This document shows, in pieces, positions 11,453 to 21,164 of a DNA stretch of 64,000 nt. The translations under genes and the position numbers were made by a program. Source of the DNA: Axinella damicornis (Eukaryota; Porifera; Demospongiae; Axinellida; Axinellidae); contig OZ007518.1 of the NCBI GenBank assembly GCA_963931865.1, positions 6,989,361-7,053,360 of the forward strand. The letters run 5' to 3'. Within the stretch, counting starts at the first letter, position 1. The number at the start of each line of letters is the position of its first letter. Below the pieces are notes generated by a model. The model was not told where the DNA came from. It worked only from the letters and a program-made list of their open reading frames with translations, and made no database searches.

Positions 11453-14192
11453 TTTTTTTTATTTTTATTTTTATTTTTTTTATTTCTATGAAAATTTATG
11501 CAGAATGCAATGGACACACAGTATAGCTGTACAATAGCTAATTTTGCATGTATGCCCAGATATTAGATTTAAATGATGATACAGAAACAGGTAGGGTGGG
11601 TGTATGTGCAGTAAACATGTTCCAATTACGTATGGTGCGGGGTATGAAAGAGTTATAAAAACTAGTTGTGTGCGCATATGGACAAAGAAATAATTGGTAA
11701 GACTGTGACCTTGTGACTCTGGGAGTTTTCTCTACAAAATTACCAGGTGGAAAATAAAACAGACCATTTACTATTTTAAACATGGCGCATAGATCGAGGA
11801 AGAGTCTGCGTTGTTGAAGTGATGGCAGAGAAAACAGCTGTAAGAGGTCATCATAGCTACTATCCCACTGCTTTGCACACATTCTTAGAGCAAACTTTTG
11901 TACTTTCTCGAGAGTATTGACTTCCCCATGTTTGTAAGGGTTCCAGATTTGGCTGGCATATTCAAGGTGGGGGCGAACGAGTGAGATATACATTTGGAAT
12001 AGGCTCTCGGGGTTTGAATGCTGGTAAAAACGGCGGTAGATCAGCCCTGTCAGCTTTCTTGCTTTACCACAGATTGTGTCAATATGCTGTGTCCAGGACA
12101 AGTCTGATGATAGGAGGATCCCAAGATATTTGTAGGAGTCCACCACTTGCAATGGCTGGCAACAGAGATGCAGTGTGGGTGGGCATATACCAGTCCGTTT
12201 TCTGGTGACCTGCATGAAACTACACTTTTGAGTGTTGAATTGTAGGTAATTAGCATCGACCCACTCAGATATTCTGTTTATGTCTTCTTGCAAGAGGGAA
12301 TAGTCGGCACGGTTAGAGATAGGTCGATACAGCAGCATATCGTCGGCATAATAGTGTTAGGTGACTGCCTGGCGAGAGGGTAATGGATGAGATCCCATCG
12401 ATGTATGTCAGGAATAACAGTGGCCCAAGCACTGAGCCCTGTGGGACTCCAGATAGCACAGGGAGAGGGTTTGATGAACTGCCATTTACCACCACCTGCT
12501 GCTTCCTATCTGTGAGGTAACTGTGAATCCATTTTATAAGTATATGATTGACTTGTAGGTTCTCCAGTTTCTCTAACAGAGCACGATGAGGTACCGAATC
12601 GAACGCTTTCCTAAAATCAAAGAACACAGCGCCAACTTCATTTCCTTTTTCCAGCATCTCAAACCAGTTATGAGTCGTCTCCAGTAGAGCAGTGACTGTG
12701 GATTTTCCACACTGGAATCCCCACTGTGTAGGAAAGATTGACCGTGCCTCCGTTAGTTGCTGCAGCAAAAGATTAGCAATGTGCTTCTCCAGGAGTTTGC
12801 TTAGCACTGGCAGTAGAGAAATCGGCCTATAGTTAGCTGGGTTTCCTTTGTCCCCGGATTTGGGAATATTAGATCGCTTCCACGTTGTTGGAAAACAGCC
12901 GGCCAAAATTGACATGTTGAACAGTTTGGTGATTGGGGCAGCAATGCTTGCAGCAGTGGCTTTTAGCATCCTACCAGAGATTCGGTCCTGACCACTTGCT
13001 TTAGAAACATCTATTGATTGCAGAAGGCCCAGAACATCGTCCTCTGTGCATAGCAGATTTTCTGAGCTTCCTTCACTAAAATCCAGGTGTTCAGTAGCTG
13101 TAGACTCAGAGAGAGGTGGCAGTGATGTATTGAAGCATTGAGAGAAATAATTGTTTAACATGTTAGCTTTGTCTAGGTCATTATCTGCACGGGCGTCACC
13201 TGACTGCAGAGATGGAATTGTGGATTGATCTTTCCTATTGTACTTCATTGTCTTCCAAAACTTTTTTTTGGATCCATTGTTGATGTTTCTTGCAAAGAAT
13301 GACTGTTTTGAGTTTCTCAATATAGCTGTTACTTTATTTCGCATTCGCTTGTATTTTCTCTGCAGCACAGCTGACCCTGATGACTTTGCTTTTTTGAATA
13401 AAGTGTTCCGCTTTTGCATTGCTCGTTTTAAGTTCTTTGATAGCCAAGGAAGATTTTTGCGTCTTGGTAAAGTACACTTTGGGATACAGTTTTCCATGAT
13501 AGACATGAAACTGCTTTCCCAATTTTGTAGAGCTAGATCTACATCCGGGGTATCCAGCAATTGTTCCCAGTCAACATCAGCCAGTAATTCGTTCGCTCTG
13601 CCAAAGTCTGCATGAGAGTACCTCCATATGGTTCGTGCAGTTGGTCTAGTGCAGTTGGACAAAAGTTTCCAATTCCATTGAAGAAGGAGACCATTATGGT
13701 CCGAGTTAGCAATAGGGGGTATAGTTGAGCTTTCCTCCAGCTGTTCAGGGGTGGATACCAGTGCTAAGTCAAGTAGTGATTCTCGGCCACTGCTGGAGCT
13801 GTGAGTTGTACCTTGGATTACCTGTGTTAAAGAGAATAGTTGCATTAGATTAGTGAGTTTGGAGTACAAGGGGTGGAGAGGGTTATAAAAATCAATATTG
13901 AAATCTCCTAAAAGTACAAAGTTTGAAAAACAAAGATGCATCAAGGCCCTCCAAAACTGAGAAAAGGTTATCCATTACAGAAACAGGGGAACTAGGTGGT
14001 CTATAAAAAATACCAATATTAACTTTGTGACAATTCTTATAAATAGAAATAAATAAAAATTCCAACTGAGCAGGGCCTGCAAGGAGAACTTTACAAAAAT
14101 AGTCTTTATGTACATACATTAATACTCCACCACCATGTCTGTTGCGATCAAGACGGTACAATTGATAATCTGGTAATGAGATTTCCGAGTTC
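11453..14192 (-). mobile_element. CR1/Jockey-type LINE, 5'-truncated, frameshifted
   Basis: Non-LTR retrotransposon inserted in minus orientation. Read from 14192 downward: the end of an endonuclease domain (RLDRNRHGGGVLMYVH, then LLGDFNIDF and SDHNGLLLQW), a linker (LPWLSKNLKRAMQKRN), then reverse transcriptase with NYRPISLLPVLSKLLEK, AVFFDFRKAFDSVPHR, SGVPQGSVLGPLLFL, YADD and the thumb region (SYKYLGILLSSDLSW, HLEYASQIWNP). The frame changes near 13920 and again just before YADD near 12350, so this copy is dead. The first third of the endonuclease is absent. The plus strand at 11453-11485 is T-rich (poly-A tail of the minus strand), marking the 3' end. A second copy of the same family is at 25990-28810. 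Confidence 0.9.
12313..13944 (-). pseudogene. endonuclease end and reverse transcriptase of the LINE
   Basis: The largest surviving frame of the element: LLGDFNIDF and SDHNGLLL from the endonuclease, then RT blocks FFDFRKAFDSVPHR and SGVPQGSVLGPLLF. It runs out of frame before the catalytic YADD, which is read in the neighbouring frame together with the C-terminal 260 residues (11538-12340). The upstream endonuclease piece is in yet another frame (13892-14192). Confidence 0.85.
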
Positions 14193-14373
14193 TAGTAGCT
14201 ACCATCCCATGCATGTAGGTAGCTTGTAAATTCAAGGTAGTTACATACGTTTGATATAATAAATATTGTACTACAGTGATGACGTAGTTGAAAGGTGCCG
14301 ACCACAGTTTATATAGCGTAACCCACTAATTGGAAGTTATACCCGTCGTATAACTACCTACCCGTCGTATAAC

Positions 14374-15041
14374 GGGTCAGTGCAAAACCTGGACTCTGGA
14401 CTCTGGACTGGACCGTGGACTGGACTCTGGACTGCATTTTGGACTGCATTTTGGACCGGATATTGGACTTGACTTCGTACGCATGGCCCAGAAGGCATGT
14501 CGGAGGTCGCTATATCTCTGTCTCAGTGGATGCCTATGGGAACTTAAGTGGGGACGACGTGGAGTAGCTACCCTGAGATCTGCTGGTGGAGGCTGGGGCT
14601 CTATCCTACAGGATAATTTCTGCTGGGGCCAACATCGGGAATCCCGAGATTCTGGTCGTTTTTGGCAGAATAGAGCGTGTGCCGTCGATTGTTATACAGT
14701 TTGCTGGCTGAGTGAGCTACAAGACTGATTTCGTGCCTGTGATGACGACATTGTGTGTTAAGTTCTCTGCTGACGATGGGCTCTATCCTACGGGATTATT
14801 TCTACGGATATCAGACAACATCAGAACCCTGGTCACTTGATGGAAGTGGAACAGAGCGTGCTAGCTGTTGAGCTTGAACCCACTGATCATGTGTGTGTGT
14901 TGTATTTGTTGTGGACCAGCTTGGTCTTCTGTATGCCTTCTGGGCCATGAATGATTGAGTCCAATATCCAGTCCAAAATGCAGTCCAGAGTCCAGTCCAC
15001 GGTCCAGTCCAGAGTCCAGAGTCCAGGTTTTGCACTGACCC
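14374..15041. mobile_element. 668-bp TIR element with GGACTCT repeats
   Basis: Long inverted ends: GGGTCAGTGCAAAACCTGGA on the left and its exact reverse complement at 15022-15041. Inside both ends the pattern continues as repeated GGACTCT/GGACTGCATTTTGGAC units, and GGCCCAGAAGGCAT recurs inverted at 14486 and 14935. Flanks GTATAAC and ATATAAC look like a degraded 7-bp target duplication. The interior frame (14483-14728) has no recognisable domain. A trace of the same terminus is at 30895-30925. Confidence 0.75.
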
Positions 15042-15149
15042 TCATATAACTACCATACACCCTTGTCAGCACATTTTAGTGTACACAGAAGCCACTTTAG
15101 TATACCTAGGAAGTGCACTTAGAAGCCACTGTAGTACAAGCCAGTTGTA

Positions 15150-15274
15150 CTGCCAGCTGCTGTGGTTTATCAGGAACACACTCGGCTGTTATTCAATTAG
15201 AAGCCTCGGCTGCGCCTCCGCTTCTAATTGAATAACCGCCTCGTGTATTCCTGATAAACCACAGCAGCTGGCAG
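15150..15274. mobile_element. palindromic element, 54-bp arms
   Basis: The left arm (CTGCCAGCTGCTGTGGTTTA ... TTCAATTAGAAGC) and right arm (GCTTCTAATTGAA ... TAAACCACAGCAGCTGGCAG) are near-perfect inverses around a 16-bp loop. It would form a long cruciform or RNA hairpin. Confidence 0.8.
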
Positions 15275-15284
15275 TATAACTATA

Positions 15285-15560
15285 ACATACCTGATACTAT
15301 AGCTACATAAACAGTAGTAATGGTATAGGTTATTTTGACAACTGCATTTGCCAGCAGAATTGCAATATTTTATGGGATGGTACGTCCTGTGTGGCAGCCA
15401 AGTATGGGCAAATATAGTATACAGAGCACATGATTTGCTACCGGGGCTGCAGTTGAACACAATAGCTACCTACCACTGTTTAAGTACAACACAGATAACC
15501 CACATCAGCACAGCATTGTTTTAAATCCTTACTGCGACACTCACAAACTATCTTTGGACT
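15285..15560. repeat. duplicated segment, copy 2
   Basis: Matches 10985-11440 in order, with deletions. The two copies flank the LINE and the 668-bp TIR element, so the duplication predates at least one insertion or was made by a template switch. Confidence 0.7.
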
Positions 15561-15670
15561 ACCATCCATGAATGGGTTGCTTGCATATCAGACTATGTAG
15601 CTATTAAGCAATGAATATGTGTACAATTTAGGCAGAGCATAATGGAAACTGAAGTCGGTGGTTGACTTAC

Positions 15671-16043
15671 AAGTGTCACCAAATGTGGTCTCCAGCATGA
15701 AGTTGTTGAAGTGATCCAATCCTTCAATCGATACAAAGATGGTGGTATTGGTGAACATTGAAGTGGCCTGTCGTTTCATGAAACTGGATTGAGGAGGACT
15801 GTTCTCAAAATCACTTGGATCCATGCAGGTATACATCAGCAGTAGAGTCAGTCTCCAACCGGACACCGTACAAAGCTGAACTGGGGTTTCTGATCCTGCT
15901 TGAAGCATAAAGCACTGTTCTCCCTTGCTGTACTTGCAATTGGATGGTCATCCCCTCCGCTGGCAGCTGGAACTGGAAAAAAGACAGCTCTCCTCCATCC
16001 AGAGTACTCATTACTGTCTGCTCAATGTCAATGGGAGCTGGTA
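15671..16043 (-). CDS. exon 3 of secreted lysozyme-like/vWA protein: PPC-like domain
   Basis: The exon follows a CA-repeat and acceptor ACATACAG|TACC and ends at a strong donor CACTT|GTAAGT. It reads PAPIDIEQTVMSTLDGGELS, FFQFQLPAEGMTIQLQVQQG and, later, TTIFVSIEGLDHFNNFML with TTFGDTC. This pattern recalls the beta-sandwich pre-peptidase C-terminal-like domains of invertebrate secreted proteins. Its phase (two bases to complete the codon) fits the donor of the vWA exon at 24044. The frame shifts once near 15825, between DVYL and MDPSDFEN. If the donor is not used, the frame ends at a stop at 15588. Later exons, if any, were not found. Confidence 0.55.
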
Positions 16044-16044
16044 C

Positions 16045-16047
<3 letters not shown>

Positions 16048-16119
<72 letters not shown>
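16048..16119. repeat. (TG)n microsatellite next to a splice acceptor
   Basis: About 35 TG units on the plus strand, which is (CA)n on the minus strand, ending at the proposed acceptor of the PPC-like exon. Microsatellites of the same type are at 41960-42028 and 43360-43622. Confidence 0.9.
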
Positions 16120-16121
<2 letters not shown>

Positions 16122-16212
16122 CATGTGCGTGCATGTGTGTATGTGGGTATGCGTGGTTGACCCTATATATGTATAAACACAACATCGTTTAAAGTGGTCA
16201 TGCCATTTCACA

Positions 16213-16257
16213 AGGGGATTTTACGCCGGCGTAAAATGTTGTCGTTATGTACATAAC
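16213..16257. repeat. two adjacent perfect palindromes
   Basis: TTTTACGCCGGCGTAAAA and TGTCGTTATGTACATAACGACA are each self-complementary and lie within a few bases of each other. They sit left of a fold-back family copy and may be the terminus of a small element. Confidence 0.7.
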
Positions 16258-16395
16258 GACAGCCTTGGTATAAAATTCTCACAAAGGCAATTAATTTTTA
16301 CGCCAAAGTATGTACGACCACAGACAGACTGACAGACAGACAAACTGATCTCTCTACCCCAGCTGCGCACATATGCACTGGGTAAAAAGACATAT

Positions 16396-16770
16396 CACAG
16401 AGTCGGTAGACTCTGTATGTAGGGATACGTATGACGACACGCAATATATGCTAATACAAAAAAATCTCTCCAAATCTCAGAAACGGTACACTTATAGGCT
16501 TTTATAACCACATACCGTTCATCTTCGAGTGTTTTCATGACCAACAAGACTCCTCGCGTCGCGAAAAACCGTCGCGAAAGTACCACACCAGGTACTCGCA
16601 AAACGGGCAAATTGTTTTTCTTTCTTCTTCTTCTTTCAGACGGGCTAGCTCAACGTCGCCTCAATCCCTCATGATGGTTTTCGCACGAAACAGCAGCATT
16701 TTACACCGAGCAGTGCACCAGCCCATCGCTTTTTTCGCTACCTCCGAAGTAACCTCCCTAGTGCTCTAAG
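16396..16770 (+). mobile_element. repeat family A, copy 1 (truncated)
   Basis: Begins with the small palindrome CAGAGTCGGTAGACTCTG and TATGTAGGGATACG, and continues as in the copies at 21745-22190 (inverted), 22205-22660 and 27012-27520. Shared blocks include CTCCAAATCTCAGAAACGGT and GACTCCTCGCGTCGCGAAAA. It loses similarity near 16745. Confidence 0.85.
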
Positions 16771-17161
16771 GGCGCTCTGGAAGTATGGCTTCTTTTTGGG
16801 CGCCATTTTGTTACAATAGTCAATAGTCAATAGTCAATATTTGACACGCCCACCAGGAGCACAGCCGTACAAGTACAAGTACAAACATGAAGGGCATAGC
16901 CGCACAAGTTACGTATTTTGTGCGCATGCTCACAAAACGGTCACGTAGCAACTAAAATTATGTGCAGCTGTCCTTCGAACTTCCCGAAAGACTTTTGCGA
17001 CTTCGAGTTGACGTTTTGTGCCAGCAGTTCGTTGCTTCGCTACCCAGCTACCCGTACTGTGTAGCGAGCTGTTTCACAAGATAAGTTGATATTTTAACTG
17101 CACACATTTGCTAGCTAACCGGCCATATCCGGCAACGTTTGTGTGTATCTTTTACCGAGCC

Positions 17162-18328
17162 ATGGCTTCTGCAAGGAGAAAAAGGGCTCAGAATAAGAAA
17201 TACTACAGCAAGAATGTAAAGGAGTTGAAAACTAGGGCAAAAGCTGCCTCTAAAGCTAGCTACAGTGCTGAGCCTGAAAAAAAGATGGCTGCCTCTAGAG
17301 CTAGCTACAGTGCTGACCCCTCCAAAAAGAAGGCTGCCTCAAAAGCTAGCTACAGCACTGACCCCTCCAAAAAGAAGGCTGCCTCTAGAGCACGCTATTT
17401 CAATAGCCCTCAAAAAAAGAAGGCTGCCGCACGTGCCTACTCAAAGAGAAGCTATACCAAAAACCCTACAGCTAAGAGCAAACAGTCTCAAGCATACTAC
17501 GCACACAACACAGAAAGCAGGTGTGCTTACAGAAGAGCCAGGTATGTGCTGGCAGAGCCAAAGCGTGATGTCCAAGAGCAGCATGTGAAGGAAATACAAA
17601 GTCATCTGTTGTTAAATTCTGAGGCCAGGGTTCAGTTGATAACAGCATTTAAGAAACGCCAAGAAATCAGAATGCCTAGGGTATTGCACAAAGCTGTTTG
17701 TAGGATGGCAGCAAGAAGGCTGCTCAACAAATCGCTGCAGACCCGCAAGGAACACGTGGGGTCTTTACTGAAGGCTTGTAGACTAATCAAAAGCCTTCAG
17801 ATTGAAGGAAAGGAGGACTTTGGTGAAGGCTGTCACACAGCTTCCACAGAGCCTTACTTCTACGACTCATGCTACCAGATTGTGCAGAGGGACTATGCCC
17901 TACCCATTGACGAAAATGGGAAGTGTGTAGTGGCAAAGGAAGTTGAGTCAAAAACGGAAACAAAACACCGGAAACACCCCATGAAATGGGAGTGTTCCAG
18001 TGAGTGTAAGCCTCTGACGGAAGCAGAAGTTGATACTATTGTTTCCCTCAAAGCAGCCTTTGAAAACCCCATGCAGGAAGTGCGACACACCTTAGACACA
18101 TGTGATGGTTGTCCTAACCAACACTACACTAAGGTGGTTGAAGATTCCAGTGTAGACCTTAGAGGTCACCCCTTGGTTTGTTCCAATGATGGTGGATGTG
18201 ACAGTAAACTAAGGGTACTTAGAGCAGCAGGGACACACTATCCAGTGTTGGGAAATTTCTATCGTAATGTCAACACAGGGCTCAATATAACGGTCGGTCA
18301 TCGGTCAAAATCCGCGCATGCGTGTTAG
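17162..18328 (+). pseudogene. Helitron N-terminal frame with ASYSADPSKKK repeats
   Basis: ATG in good context (GCCATGG). After a basic start come four or five 16-18-residue repeats built on KKKAASRASYSADPS, then CAYRRARYVLAEPKRDVQEQ and a Cys-rich region (CDGCPNQHYTK, CSNDGGCDSKLR). Such repeats and the following Cys pattern occur in the N-terminal part of invertebrate Helitron proteins. The frame ends at a stop at 18328, just after the sequence turns into a foreign insert (GGTCGGTCATCGGTCAAAAT). Confidence 0.65.
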
Positions 18329-18985
18329 ATGACCGCCCATTCTTAACGCGTGCCTGTCAAAATGGCCGGTCTAAAACGTTGGAGTGACTGCTGTAGATTA
18401 GCAAGAAGGCAAAGCACCAAGCCAGTGTGAAAATATCAGAACGGTGGCAGTGGCAGTGCAACGTGGAGTACAAGTCTGCGCTGAGAGCGGGGTCTGCGTG
18501 CTAGAACCCGGTGCTTTAACCGTTCGTTCTGGGCCAGTCAGGCGTTGTGGAGGGACCTGGTGGCATGGTTGAGGACGCTACTGGCCCTCTCTCTGGTTGG
18601 ACGTACCTTCGCTCAATGCCTTGGAGAAGATCTGCTGGCTACAAATTTTTTGTTTCGTGTTGTTGGCATACTTCGTCTCGATCTCGCGCGATGTCTGCAG
18701 ATCTGGCCTGTGGCCGCGCGCAAGCGCGCGAGACTAATAGATGACGTAATCTGTGTACTTGTAGTACTATAGTAAGTTCCATGCATTGTGCATACAATGA
18801 CAAAGTTGTCTTGCATTGCAATTGGATGTCTTTCACATGGGAAAAAAAGTTATCATTTACTTGGGGGGGGGGGGGGGGGGGGGGGGGGGCATTTGATAGT
18901 GCTGGTAATATGTATGGCAGGTCCGAGTGGTCTGTCATTTCAGTTTTATGGTCTGCCATTTCAGTTTATGGTCTGTCATAATGGA
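18294..18985. mobile_element. insert within the Helitron, with a 25-base G run
   Basis: The Helitron coding sense stops near 18290 and resumes near 18988. The insert starts GGTCGGTCATCGGTCAA, similar to GGCGGCCATCGGTCAA at 37746, and ends in repeated GGTCTGYCAT motifs. A run of about 25 G lies at 18864-18888. Its exact ends are unclear. Confidence 0.45.
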
Positions 18986-18987
18986 AG

Positions 18988-20890
18988 GTGCACTTTAAAA
19001 ATTATATTGAGCCCTGCAACAATGCTATTAGTAGCCACCTGCGTGTTCGTGATATTGACATGGCCTTGCTTTCTGGTGACTTTGAGTCACTAATGGAAAT
19101 CAACAAGGTAGATGATCTTGATGCTCTGCTAAGCAATAATATAGAATCAAGCTATGAGCAATGCACTGATATTGTCCCAGTGGACTCGACGCTTGCATGG
19201 ACGTCCCCATCTCGAATCCAAGCTTCTGGAAGATAATGCACTGCTAATAGCCCAGCTGCAAAAAGAAATTGATGACTACCCTCAGCATGCATGCTGTAGC
19301 TGTGAGCGCCTGCATCAGAGAAAAGCAGTTTCAAGAGTGGAGCTTTCGCAAAACCTCGGAGGCGAAGTGTGGTTGAGATTGAAAAGCTATATAGTTGAAC
19401 AGAACCCCACAGCTAGTGAGCAGGTGCTGTACATGTGCAGGTATTGCAAATCACTGATCACGAAGAACGTCTTGCCACCACGTTGCGTCCTCAATGGATT
19501 GCATGTGGTACCGATACCACAAGAATTGGCACGTTTAGACTGTTTGAGTAGTCAGCTGATTCAGCGTGCAAAGTGTTACCAGACTGTGGTAAGACTTGGC
19601 ACGTACACAGGCAAAGTACCCATCTATAATTCCCTCAAAGCGTGTAAGGGTACCATGTTCTTTCTTCCGTTGCCCTTGAATAAAACGCTTGCCACTCTAG
19701 ATGAGGTAGAGCAGTCAACCAGTGCAAAGTCTGCTTTACCAAATCCCGAGTTGTACATTATAGTCAATGGAAAGCCGACCAAACTGAAAGTGGTCTGGCG
19801 TAGTCTAGTTGATGTAAACCATGTCAAGGCAGCCATACAGAAGCTTAAGGATACTAATTGGCTTTACAGCAAAGTTACCGATGAATCTGTCGATGAGGCT
19901 GCCAAACAGGTGATAGAAGTTTCAAACAACACGACCAGTACAATGCTGGAAAAAGCTAGTGAAAGCGAGATTGCTGGGTTCCAATCTTTTACGATAAGGA
20001 ACCTGGAGAACAAATTGCCCAGTGAATCTGACATTGAGCAATACAAAGTGCTCAGTGTCAAAGAAAATCCTTTAGACAACCGACAACGGCACCTTGATGT
20101 CATGTGCTTCCCGATTCTCTTTCCAACTGGAGAGTTTGGCGAGTATCACCCCCGAGCTAAACTCTCCCACAGTGAGTACATTAAATCTCGACTTCTCAAT
20201 AAAGACTCACGTTTCAGAAAGGATCCCCAGTATGTCTTCTACCTCCTCTGGCAGAAGGAAATGCGAGAGCTTTCCGCAGGTGTCTATAATCTGCTGAAAT
20301 CTACCAGAAGGCAGCACATGTCAGTTCGCTCGCTGTTAGACAGGGTAGAAACTTCTGACGAACATCTTGAGGCAAATTTATGCACAATGCTTCAGTCTGT
20401 TCGCGGTACAAAGCAGTACTGGTTTGTCAGGCAAAGTGAACTGAAGTGCATGATTCGTGAGTGGGGCTCACCTACTCTTTTTCTCACATTTAGCTGTGCT
20501 GAATATGAATCCCCCGATATTGCAAACTATCTCAGAAGTGTAAACAATGTTTCTTCCAGTTATAACATTGGGAAACTTTGCACTGAGGACCCAATATCAG
20601 TTTCCAGACAATTCTCCCTGAAATTTCATGCCTTCTTTAATACAGTTTTGAAGAAAGGTGAAGTCCTCGGCAAAGTAGACCACTTCTACTGGAAGAAAGA
20701 GTACCAAGCACGTGGGGCTCCACATTATCATGTCCTACTGTGGATCCGAGATGCACCGGTAATCGGTCAGGATGATCCTGATAAGGTGCTATCTTGGATC
20801 CAGGAGAGGATTACGTGCCAAAAATTAACACCACTCTGCACGCTCACACACACAGGTTACTCAAGACAAGCTGCTTTGCTCCGACTGCAC
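18988..20890 (+). pseudogene. Helitron Rep (HUH nuclease) region
   Basis: Frame 1 (18988 to about 19200) reads LRVRDIDMALLSGDFESLME. After a one-base shift the frame from about 19200 reads HACCSCERLHQRKAVS, LDVMCFPILFPTGEFGEYHP, YVFYLLWQKEMRELSAGVYN and EYQARGAPHYHVLLWIRDAP. These are hallmarks of the Helitron-like N-terminal domain and of the Rep nuclease (H-x-H metal site). After RITCQ near 20815 the expected continuation (PKINTTLHA) is in another frame and then ends. The second Rep motif and the helicase are absent. Confidence 0.85.
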
Positions 20891-21164
20891 TGTGTTCTGA
20901 TGACTTGACTTTGTGTACATGCATCATAATTTATGTTTGTAGAATCACAAGCTCAATCTTTGCACGTCTTATTGTACTCGAACAACATGAAATTTTGAAA
21001 ACTGAAACAGGAAACAAATGTAACAGCCTGGTTGCCATGTATATTTTGCAATTACAAAGTTTCTATGGCAACCTGGCTCTTATAATACACCAAGGACGAG
21101 CATGTAGCCCAACGCATGGTGGTTCAACAACACCACACCTGCTGCTGCAAAAAAAAATGAACGT

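Larger units (their letters stand above)
17162..20890 (+). mobile_element. Helitron relic (N-terminal and Rep part)
   Basis: Rolling-circle transposon inside the big intron of the minus-strand host gene. It holds a Lys/Ala-rich N-terminal frame (17162-18328), an interruption, then the Helitron N-terminal-like and Rep region up to about 20890. The Rep part contains the HUH-type motif (HYHVLLW). The catalytic tyrosines and the whole helicase are missing, and there are at least two frameshifts (about 19200 and 20815), so it cannot move by itself. The element's ends (TC start, CTRR end) were not found. Confidence 0.85.
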
